Origin: an uncultured Collinsella sp.
GTDB taxonomy: Bacteria; Actinomycetota; Coriobacteriia; Coriobacteriales; Coriobacteriaceae
Direction of reading: 5' to 3'
NCBI GenBank assembly: GCA_900552875.1
Contig: USCS01000005.1
Location: forward strand, 1-23,517
DNA length: 23,517 bases
Positions 18,085-23,517 of this stretch are shown piece after piece. A program made the position numbers and the translations under genes. The notes under the pieces were generated by a model. It was not told the origin of the DNA, did no database searches, and was given only the letters and a program-made list of their open reading frames with translations. The first letter of the stretch is position 1, and every line of letters starts with the position of its first letter.

Positions 18085-18828
18085 CTATTGCATCGGGTCG
18101 GACAGGACCCGTTCGATCTCTGATGCGGGAAGTGCACCTTGGCGCAGGATCTGGAGCCCGCCGTGCTGGAACGACACGATGGTCGAGGCGTCGCGACACG
18201 GGGTCTCGCCGGCGTCGACGGCAACATCGACCCCCTCCAGGATGCGACCTTCGACGGCGGCAAAGCTTGCCGGCGAGGGCGCGCCGTGTGTGTTGGCGCT
18301 CGTGCAGGCAAGGGGACTGCCGCAGGCGCGGATGAGCGCTTGGACCACGGGAGAGGCCGAAGCGCGCAGGGCCACGGTGTCGTCGGCAGCACGCATAAAG
18401 GTCGGCACGCAGGGAGCCGCCTTGACCACGATAGTCAGGGCTCCCGGCCAGCATCGTCGCGCAAGTACGCGGGCATCTTCCGGGATATCCACGCCATAGC
18501 GGTCGAGCGCCTCGACGCCATCGACCAGCCAGGCGACCGTTTGGGTGAGCTTGCGCTGCTTGAGGGTAAAGATGCGGCGGTAGCCGGTACCGAGCGCAGG
18601 GACCGCGGCGCCATTGACGACAGCCTGCGGATCGCGCGGCCACGATGGGAATTCGCTTGTATCTTGGGGCACGGCGTCCGAGAAGGCGTTGACTGCCACG
18701 GCGACACCGTAGACGGTCTCGGTCGGGATCAAGGCCAGGCCGCCGCGGCCGAGCACCTCGGCCGTGTGCTCGACGGCGAGCCGATGCGGCTCGCGCGTTC
18801 CCTCGTATACCCGATAGACCGTCTGCAT
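18085..18828 (-). CDS. tsaC: L-threonylcarbamoyladenylate synthase (TsaC/Sua5/YrdC family)
   Basis: This family makes threonylcarbamoyl-AMP from threonine, bicarbonate and ATP, the first step of t6A modification at position 37 of ANN-decoding tRNAs. The 247 residues contain PTETVYG (35-41), the basic KQR site (90-92) after IFTL, CWPGALTIVVK (126-136), and TSANTHGAPSP (176-186). A segment of about 35 residues between the PTETVYG block and the KQR site (about 48-84) is not part of the core I recall, and no C-terminal Sua5 domain is present. The start ATG (18826-18828) has AAGGGG about 12 bases upstream, so the ribosome binding site is only fair. In many Gram-positive bacteria this gene follows prmC; here a toxin-antitoxin pair separates them. 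Confidence 0.88.
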   Translation of the reverse strand: MQTVYRVYEGTREPHRLAVEHTAEVLGRGGLALIPTETVYGVAVAVNAFSDAVPQDTSEFPSWPRDPQAVVNGAAVPALGTGYRRIFTLKQRKLTQTVAWLVDGVEALDRYGVDIPEDARVLARRCWPGALTIVVKAAPCVPTFMRAADDTVALRASASPVVQALIRACGSPLACTSANTHGAPSPASFAAVEGRILEGVDVAVDAGETPCRDASTIVSFQHGGLQILRQGALPASEIERVLSDPMQ

Positions 18829-18846
18829 GTGTATGCCAGCCCCTTA

Positions 18847-18915
18847 CGCTCTGGTGAAAGTTTGTTTACTGAGGGGCATTCTCGCACGAAACATTCAGCC
18901 TATTTGCCCAGAGCG
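18847..18915. repeat. inverted repeat in the leader of the tsaC-glpK unit
   Basis: Arms CGCTCTGG (18847-18854) and CCAGAGCG (18908-18915) are perfect complements, 53 bp apart, between the antitoxin gene and tsaC. A direct repeat GGTGAAAGT also occurs at about 18853 and 18949. A long-range leader hairpin is possible. I found no convincing promoter or riboswitch. Confidence 0.3.
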
Positions 18916-18976
18916 CATGTTGGTTTGGTGAGCGGCTCTAGTAGTCGGTGAAAGTGAGGGGGTTAATTGAAGATTT

Positions 18977-19279
18977 TTAGCGCGCAAGCGTAACGGTACG
19001 ATCGGGAAACTCGATGCTTGCAACCAGTTTTCCGCCGAGGCTCTCTGCGTACCTGCTCAGCGTGTCAAGCCTCATCGAACCCAGCTCGCCGCGCTCGAGC
19101 TCGGATACACGTTTTTGAGAAACGCCCATCGACTGGGCGACCGACGCCTGTGTTAGATCTTTTAGCCTGCGAATCTGAGCAAGCTTATAGGCTTCGATAC
19201 GATCGCGAGTCCTCTCCTGCTCGGCGGTAATGGAGTCGCGTGTTATCCCGCGAGATTCCATATACTCATGCAGTTCCAT
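18977..19279 (-). CDS. HigA-like antitoxin, XRE-type helix-turn-helix
   Basis: This 100-residue protein has a clear XRE helix-turn-helix at about 41-75 (LTQASVAQSMGVSQKRVSELERGELGSMRLDTLSRY). A C-terminal beta segment (GKLVASIEFPDRTVTL) may pair with the toxin. It is expected to neutralise the toxin encoded just upstream and to repress the shared promoter. The ATG (19277-19279) lies inside the end of the toxin gene, 14 bases of overlap, with AAGGAGG about ten bases before it. This start therefore depends on a strong internal ribosome binding site, which would let antitoxin be made in excess. The toxin-first order is typical of HigBA pairs. Confidence 0.88.
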   Translation of the reverse strand: MELHEYMESRGITRDSITAEQERTRDRIEAYKLAQIRRLKDLTQASVAQSMGVSQKRVSELERGELGSMRLDTLSRYAESLGGKLVASIEFPDRTVTLAR

Positions 19280-19661
19280 CTCGATCGAGCCTCCTTACGT
19301 GGCGACGGTATATTTGCTCGGCCTTTGGAATGTTGATCGCATACCAGCCGTTCCATTTTGCCCTTGACGATCCCGCTCGCGACTTATCACCCGCCAATAG
19401 CAATACCGCCTGGCGCTTGGGGTCAAAGGCGAAGAGGATGCGGATCACCTGCCCACCACATGAAGTCACTCTCAGCTCCTTTAAATGATGAAGCTTCGAG
19501 CCCTTGACACGGTCAACCAGTGGACGACCAAGGCTGGGACCTTCCTTTTCGAGCACCAAAAGGTCTGCATAAATCTGCTTCAGCGTAGCTTCATCCTGCT
19601 CATCAAGCCAAGGTTCAATGTAATCAAGCACGATACGGTACCGATGCAGCTGATTTGACAT
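19266..19661 (-). CDS. HigB-like toxin, RelE/ParE superfamily (Gp49 type)
   Basis: Toxins of this group are ribosome-dependent mRNA interferases that stop growth when the antitoxin is lost. The 131 residues show the Gp49/HigB pattern: RPLVDRVKGSKLHHLKELRV (about 41-60), then IRILFAFDPKRQAVLLLAGDKS (about 72-93), and a basic C-terminal helix (NIPKAEQIYRRHVRRL). The N-terminal stretch of about 35 residues is acidic and helical. The ATG has AAGGAG nearby. The gene is co-directional with prmC, which ends 75 bp upstream of it. It overlaps the antitoxin gene by 14 bases. Toxicity and target cannot be read from sequence. Confidence 0.85.
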   Translation of the reverse strand: MSNQLHRYRIVLDYIEPWLDEQDEATLKQIYADLLVLEKEGPSLGRPLVDRVKGSKLHHLKELRVTSCGGQVIRILFAFDPKRQAVLLLAGDKSRAGSSRAKWNGWYAINIPKAEQIYRRHVRRLDRDGTA

Positions 19662-19670
19662 ACCTTTCTC

Positions 19671-19703
19671 CTTCTATAGTAGAAGTTTTACGGTATATTG
19701 CAA
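19671..19703 (-). promoter_or_regulatory. promoter and operator of the toxin-antitoxin pair
   Basis: On the minus strand TTGCAA (19698-19703), a 16-bp spacer and TACTAT (19676-19681) form a credible promoter. The -10 box lies inside the perfect inverted repeat CTTCTA-CTA-TAGAAG (19671-19685), which also covers the expected transcription start. This is where an autorepressing antitoxin would bind. The RNA leader would be only about ten bases, so initiation on a very short leader is expected. Confidence 0.6.
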
Positions 19704-19736
19704 GAGCAAACTTGAGCAAATGTCTATTAGTTCAGC

Positions 19737-20987
19737 TTAATTACGCTGCTTGGGCTCGGTGACGATGGCTCGAACGATGCGGGGACGATCGGTGAGGTCG
19801 TGGACGATGCGCACGTCCGACAGACCCGCTTGACGACAGAGCTCGGCCGCGGCATCGAGGGCGCCCTCGTAGAGCTCGCAGGCAAACAGGCCGCCGGCGC
19901 GCAACATGTAGGGCGCCGCGTTGAGCAGGCGGCGGAAGATATCGAGGCCGTCGGCGCCGCCCTCGAGCGCCAGGTCGGGCTCAAAGTCCTTGACCTCGTG
20001 CGGCAGCGAGCGCATGACGCCGGTCGGGATGTAAGGTGGGTTGGAGACGAGCACATCAAAGGTGCCCCACTCTTCGCGGGGAATGGAACTCACCAGGTTG
20101 GTGAGGCTAAAGGCAACCTCATCTGCCGTGAGGCCGAGGGCGTCGCGGTTTTTGGTGGCCAGATCGATGGCGCGCGGCTCGATATCGGTGGCGGTGCAGG
20201 TAACGTGACCGCGGCGCTCCCAGGCAAGGGAGAGCGAAATGCAGCCCGTGCCGCAGCCGACCTCGAGAACGCGGGCAGTGCGGGGCTCGGCTGGGGCAGA
20301 CGCAGCGGCATCCTGAGCTGAAGCCGTCTCCTGGCCGGCACCCTCGATGGCGATGCCGTATTCGTCGAGCTCGGACTCGGCGGCTTCCGCGGCTTCGGCT
20401 TCTGCTGCCTGCGCGGCGGCTTCCTCGGCCTCGCGGTCGGCCAGTTCCTCGGCATAGGCACGGCTGCCCAGTACGTCGCCGCCTAACGCCGCCTCATCGG
20501 CAGCCGTCAGGTTAGCGGCACGGCGCTCGGCAGTCGCGCGCTCGTCGGCCAGCGCCGCCTCGGCTTTGCGGGCCTCTTCGACCTCATCGTTCCAAGGCAG
20601 CTCAACACGCTGACGGGCAGCAGCCTCGGGGCTCAGCACCTCGGCATCCAGATAATTGAGGACTTCCTCGACGAGCATCTCGGTCTCGGGGCGCGGAATG
20701 AGCACACCGGGGGCGCACGCGACGTCGATCATGCGAAACTGCGTGCTGCCGGTGATGTATTGCAGCGGCTCGCCCTTAGCGCGGCGGACAACGGCCGCAT
20801 GCATGGTCTCGAGCTGGGCCGCGTTAAGCGTCTCGTCCATACGCATATATAGGTCAATGCGCGCCAGGCCCGTGGCGGCACACAGCAGCCACTCGGCAGA
20901 AAGACGGGGGTGCTCCTCGCCGCGCTCGGCCAGGTACTCCTTGGTCCACTCGAGACAACGCTTGATGGTCCAAATCTCGTTTGCCAT
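19737..20987 (-). CDS. prmC: release factor glutamine methyltransferase with a large insert
   Basis: PrmC methylates the glutamine of the GGQ motif in release factors; its partner gene prfA lies upstream. The ATG at 20985-20987 is chosen because GGGGAGG lies six bases before it, giving 416 residues, against about 280 usual. The N-terminal helical domain (1-95) and the IPRPETEMLVEEVL linker (97-110) are normal. The SAM-binding motif VLEVGCGTGC starts only at about 240, and the catalytic NPPY is at 316-319. Between them, about 114-236, is a segment rich in Ala and Glu (for example REAEEAAAQAAEAEAAEAAE) that the E. coli enzyme lacks; it is in frame and interrupts no motif. It is probably a flexible or coiled insert between the two domains. 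Confidence 0.93.
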   Translation of the reverse strand: MANEIWTIKRCLEWTKEYLAERGEEHPRLSAEWLLCAATGLARIDLYMRMDETLNAAQLETMHAAVVRRAKGEPLQYITGSTQFRMIDVACAPGVLIPRPETEMLVEEVLNYLDAEVLSPEAAARQRVELPWNDEVEEARKAEAALADERATAERRAANLTAADEAALGGDVLGSRAYAEELADREAEEAAAQAAEAEAAEAAESELDEYGIAIEGAGQETASAQDAAASAPAEPRTARVLEVGCGTGCISLSLAWERRGHVTCTATDIEPRAIDLATKNRDALGLTADEVAFSLTNLVSSIPREEWGTFDVLVSNPPYIPTGVMRSLPHEVKDFEPDLALEGGADGLDIFRRLLNAAPYMLRAGGLFACELYEGALDAAAELCRQAGLSDVRIVHDLTDRPRIVRAIVTEPKQRN

Positions 20988-21035
20988 GGGGCCCTCCCCT
21001 CTTAAGCGCCGGACGGCGCGCGAATGTCGGAGCAG

Positions 21036-21062
21036 ATTGTACGCGAGGCTAGCGCTTGGCAA
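21036..21062 (-). promoter_or_regulatory. likely prmC promoter
   Basis: On the minus strand TTGCCA (21057-21062), a 15-bp spacer and TACAAT (21036-21041) lie about 50 bp before the prmC ATG. The same -10 hexamer is used in the candidate atp promoter. The short spacer lowers confidence. Confidence 0.45.
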
Positions 21063-21378
21063 GGGACGATTGAAGGCAATTATCGAGAATCAGCCCAGAT
21101 TTTTGCTTGGAACCTGCCTGAAATGTTCATTCATCGACGTCTAAATCTGCATTCGTCAAGCTTTTGGCAAGGTTGCCCCAAAACTGACCAATATCCAACC
21201 AAGAACTTGCCACATTGCTTGACGCGCGACGCGGTAAAAATCACCCCGCGACTTCTTGAACGATTTTTCGAGCAATATTTTCAATTACAGATGAAGGCTG
21301 CTGATTACTTTAAGCAGTTAGACAGCTTAATTTCTAACAAAGCAGATTAAATAAACTTGAAAAGTAATTTACCCAACC

Positions 21379-21407
21379 TAGTCATTTAAGAACGTCCCCA
21401 ATGACTA
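21379..21407. repeat. REP-like palindrome next to repeat copy B
   Basis: Arms TAGTCATT and AATGACTA (8 bp, perfect) enclose a 13-nt loop that reads GGGGACGTTCTTA on the minus strand. Short palindromes with a GGGGACGT-type core remind me of REP sequences linked to single-strand (Y1, RAYT) transposases. No such transposase is in the window, and the link is from memory only. Confidence 0.4.
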
Positions 21408-21594
21408 CCCCGCATCCGGAGCAAGGCAACGCCGCAGGTAGAGGGCGGACAGCGAAAACGCCCCTAAGCGAGCAAGGTGACGTGAAAGAGGAGGGAAGCG
21501 TACTTTGGTACGCGACCGACGATTGAACGTCAGATTGCCGCTTAGGGGCGTTTGCAGCGTCGAGCAGTTACGGCGTTTGGTAAAACGCCGTAAC
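21408..21594 (-). repeat. structured 3'-UTR repeat element, copy B (after prfA)
   Basis: Read on the minus strand the element starts at the base after the prfA TAA. It has the same 12-bp hairpin as copy A (21567-21594, loop TACC) and the same linker GCTCGACGCTGC. A long hairpin (21456-21553) follows, with outer arms AAACGCCCCTAAGCG and CGCTTAGGGGCGTTT and a small internal hairpin GCGTAC-CAAA-GTACGC (21498-21513). The tail contains CTACCTGCGG. The right outer arm ends in four U, so the element could end transcription. Outer arms differ from copy A but are again complementary. Inner segments are partly shared (CAATCTGACGTTCAA here against CAATTTGTCATTCAA in A). Confidence 0.75.
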
Positions 21595-22662
21595 TTAAAC
21601 GGCCTGTGCCAGCTTCTCGGCTCGCTCGGCGGCGGCGAGTGCCTCGATGACGGTGCCGAGCTGATCGCCCAGAAGGACGCCGTTGTAGGTGGAGTTGAAA
21701 CCGATGCGGTGATCGGTCACGCGGTCCTGGGGCTGGTTGTAGGTACGGATCTTCTCGGAACGGTTGCCGTGGCCGATCTGGCTCTGGCGCTCGGCACCAA
21801 GCTCTGCCTGCTGCTTCTCGAGCTCCATCTCGTACAGACGGGCGCGCAGCATCTGCATGCAGACCTCGCGGTTCTGAATCTGGGAGCGCTGCTCCTGCGA
21901 CTGCACCACGGTGTTGGTGGGCAGGTGGGTGATGCGCACGGCGGAGTAGGTAGTGTTAACGCACTGACCGCCAGGGCCGGAGGCGCAGTAGGTGTCGATG
22001 CGCAGGTCGGACTGGTTGATCTGGACGTCGATCTCCTCGGCCTCGGGAAGTACGGCGACGGTAGCCGTGGAGGTCTGAATGCGGCCCTGGGACTCGGTCT
22101 TGGGAACGCGCTGGACGCGATGCACGCCGGACTCGAACTTCATGACGGAATAGACGCGGTCGCCCTCGACCTTGAACTCGATGGATTTAAAACCGCCGGC
22201 CTCGCTGGGGCTGGAATCGAGCACGGTGGTCTTCCAGCCGCGCGACTCGCAAAAGCGCTGGTACATCTTGTACAGGTCGCCAGCGAAGATGGCCGCCTCG
22301 TCGCCACCGGCGGCGGAGCGAATCTCGACGATGGTGTTCTTGTCGTCGTTGGGGTCGCTCGGAATGAGCATGTACTTGATATCTTCCTCGAGCTGGGGAA
22401 GCTTGGCCTCGTTTTCGGAGATGTCCATCTGGAGCATTTCCTTCTCATCGGCATCGGTGGTATCGTGCAGCATTTCCTTGGCAGCCTCGATGTCATCGAG
22501 CGCGCCGATGTACTCGCGCGAGGCGGCAATGAGGTCAGACTGGTGCGCGTACTCCTTGTTGAGACGCGTGAACTCCTTGATGTCGGAGGCGACGGCCGGG
22601 TCAGAAAGCTTCTTCTCGAGCTCCTCGTAGGCCTTGATGATCTTTTCGAGCTTGTCGCGCAT
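21595..22662 (-). CDS. prfA: peptide chain release factor 1
   Basis: RF1 reads UAA and UAG stop codons on the ribosome and triggers peptide release. The ATG at 22660-22662 is chosen for AAAGGAG seven bases upstream and the MRDKLEKIIKAYEELEKKL start, giving 355 residues, the normal length. The GGQ loop is GPGGQCVNTT (229-238), the target of PrmC. The codon-reading motif is PKT (187-189), an allowed form of the RF1 PxT signature, so it is RF1 and not RF2. Seven residues later, where RF1 has a nearly universal His (GRIHTS, His193 in Thermus), this protein has Gln196 (GRIQTS). The stop codon abuts repeat copy B. A hairpin (22784-22816, GTATGGG/CCCATAC) lies in its leader. Confidence 0.96.
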   Translation of the reverse strand: MRDKLEKIIKAYEELEKKLSDPAVASDIKEFTRLNKEYAHQSDLIAASREYIGALDDIEAAKEMLHDTTDADEKEMLQMDISENEAKLPQLEEDIKYMLIPSDPNDDKNTIVEIRSAAGGDEAAIFAGDLYKMYQRFCESRGWKTTVLDSSPSEAGGFKSIEFKVEGDRVYSVMKFESGVHRVQRVPKTESQGRIQTSTATVAVLPEAEEIDVQINQSDLRIDTYCASGPGGQCVNTTYSAVRITHLPTNTVVQSQEQRSQIQNREVCMQMLRARLYEMELEKQQAELGAERQSQIGHGNRSEKIRTYNQPQDRVTDHRIGFNSTYNGVLLGDQLGTVIEALAAAERAEKLAQAV

Positions 22663-22910
22663 GACGGACTCCTTTATATGCGTGAAGGCGAAAATCGGCA
22701 GAATTGATGGGGCGCGGGGCGCCGCTGCGGGGGTAAGCCCAGCTAGAGCATGTCGATCTTCAGATACATGCGCATCCCTTCGCGTATGGGGTACATAATT
22801 GCGGTCTAACCCATACATGATAGCGTGCGCAGGCAAACCTGCATATAACCCGCACGGAATGATTGGCGCAAACAAACCTGACCCCATTGCACCAAGGGCT
22901 TGCTTTGTGG
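22663..22910 (-). other. prfA leader and spacer
   Basis: This 248-bp gap carries no credible gene. On the minus strand, in transcript order, there is a GGGGTCAGGTTTG stretch flanked by AATG and CATT (22858-22888). A possible weak promoter follows (TTGCGC, 18 bp, TATATG, about 22840-22870), then a GCAGG/CCTGC hairpin (about 22829-22843), a GTATGGG/CCCATAC hairpin (22784-22816), and a ten-codon frame (22743-22775). The rpmE gene often found before prfA is absent. Confidence 0.45.
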
Positions 22911-23517
22911 CTAGAGCGTATGGAGCAGGGCGATGAGGAAGCGGACACCCTGGAGGTAGGCGCGGCGGGTAATGCGCTCGTTGGTGCCGTGGACGCCTCG
23001 GTCGCACTCGTCATCGTCTACCACAAAGGCAGAGAAGCGAATGCACTCGGGGCAAATGCGCTGGTAGTTGGCAGCATCAGTCGCGCCAATCACGGTCGAG
23101 GAAACGATGTCGACAGGAGCTCCGCCCACCGCACTCGGTCCGTTTTCCTCTGTCCCCCTTGAATCACGGAAATAGCGGGCGGCGATGGAGCGAACCACCT
23201 CGAGGCCGGGACCACCGATGCGCGGGGACGGCGAAGGCTCGGAGCTGCCGGGGCCAAGTTCGACCTCCACACGTCCGGCAAGGCCCGCCGCGGCAACCGC
23301 CTCGCGGCAGCGCGCCACAACGTCGGCCACGCTCGTGCCCTCGAGCATACGGAAATTGATATTGGCCCACATATCCTGCGGCATTACGTTGGCGCCGGTG
23401 CTGCCACCCTCGATCTGCGTGGGCGCGCAGGTGGTGGTCACGAGCGGATAGAGCTTCTTGCTGGCGAGGCACTCGCGCACGATGGTGTCCTTGTTGGAGG
23501 CAATCTCGTCGGCCGTG
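22911..23517 (-). CDS. M20-family metallopeptidase, C-terminal part (runs off the window)
   Basis: This is the last 201 codons of a minus-strand gene whose start lies beyond the right edge; the frame is open to the end of the window (TADEIASNKDTIVREC at the edge). It resembles the dimerisation and C-terminal catalytic parts of M20 zinc peptidases or deacylases of the CPG2/ACY1 type. Visible are ANINFRMLEGTS (lid domain strand), GATDAANYQ, and the late zinc-binding histidine in RGVHGTNERI near the C-terminus. The N-terminal zinc ligands are outside the window, so substrate and exact group cannot be given. It reads toward prfA, with a 248-bp gap. Confidence 0.85.
   Translation of the reverse strand, partial: TADEIASNKDTIVRECLASKKLYPLVTTTCAPTQIEGGSTGANVMPQDMWANINFRMLEGTSVADVVARCREAVAAAGLAGRVEVELGPGSSEPSPSPRIGGPGLEVVRSIAARYFRDSRGTEENGPSAVGGAPVDIVSSTVIGATDAANYQRICPECIRFSAFVVDDDECDRGVHGTNERITRRAYLQGVRFLIALLHTL

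Larger units (their letters stand above)
20988..21594. other. 607-bp spacer between prfA and prmC without a credible gene
   Basis: Reading from prmC toward prfA, the spacer holds a likely prmC promoter (21036-21062), then an AT-richer stretch (about 21100-21375), a short REP-like palindrome (21379-21407), and repeat copy B (21408-21594) ending at the prfA stop. prfA and prmC are usually adjacent or overlapping, so this spacer looks inserted. A plus-strand open frame of 108 codons (21024-21350) has no ribosome binding site and no family I recognise. Confidence 0.6.

Noticed and set aside
18829..18976. Riboswitch in front of tsaC-glpK
   Set aside because: Only a distant 8-bp inverted repeat is present; no conserved aptamer core recognised.
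21024..21350. 108-codon plus-strand open frame between prmC and prfA
   Set aside because: No ribosome binding site, overlaps the prmC promoter region, no recognised domain; kept only as a possible gene remnant.
22743..22775. Ten-codon frame (MRMYLKIDML) in the prfA leader as a leader peptide
   Set aside because: Too short, ribosome binding site too close to the first ATG, no run of regulatory codons and no terminator/antiterminator pair.

Overview
The window looks like a chromosomal segment of a gut Coriobacteriia member (Actinomycetota), most likely Collinsella. The 16S rRNA fragment at the left end reads like Collinsella 16S. GC is high, ribosome binding sites are AAGGAGG-like, and GTG and TTG starts are used. 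The genus assignment comes from recall of 16S and protein sequence, not from a search. All protein genes lie on the minus strand except pepT.

Layout from left to right. Positions 1-1061 are the 5' two thirds of a 16S rRNA gene (minus), preceded in its transcript by a leader of about 400 nt with a boxA-like sequence and hairpins. Next come a phosphohexomutase (1467-2867) and a two-gene unit of a DtxR/MntR-type metalloregulator with a homocysteine S-methyltransferase (3025-4351). pepT (4472-5719, plus) is divergent from the regulator, with a 20-bp perfect palindrome between them. Then come a strong terminator and a structured repeat (copy A), an LCP-family cell-wall ligase, and murA. The complete F1Fo ATP synthase operon atpIBEFHAGDC (15476 down to 8593) follows, then upp, glpK, a tsaC/Sua5-type gene, a higBA-like toxin-antitoxin pair, prmC, an unusual 600-bp spacer with the second structured repeat (copy B), prfA, and the 3' part of an M20 peptidase that runs off the right edge.

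The order prfA-prmC-tsaC-upp-atpIBEFHAGDC-murA follows an old gene order also known from Bacillus subtilis. The higBA pair, glpK and the repeats therefore look like insertions into a conserved backbone. Functionally the window covers translation termination (RF1 and its methylase PrmC), tRNA t6A synthesis, uracil salvage, energy coupling, and two cell-wall steps (MurA for precursor synthesis, LCP for polymer attachment).

The most unusual item is a pair of about 185-bp elements (5789-5972 and 21408-21594). Each starts exactly at the stop codon of a minus-strand gene (lcp, prfA) with an identical 28-nt hairpin. This is followed by a conserved linker and a long hairpin whose arms differ between copies but remain complementary. 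Other points worth checking are a His-to-Gln change in the stop-codon-reading loop of RF1, a roughly 120-residue Ala/Glu-rich insert in PrmC, a signal-peptide-like N-terminus on ATP synthase subunit b, a metalloregulator with a mixed MntR/DtxR metal site, and a murA start placed directly behind a strong terminator.
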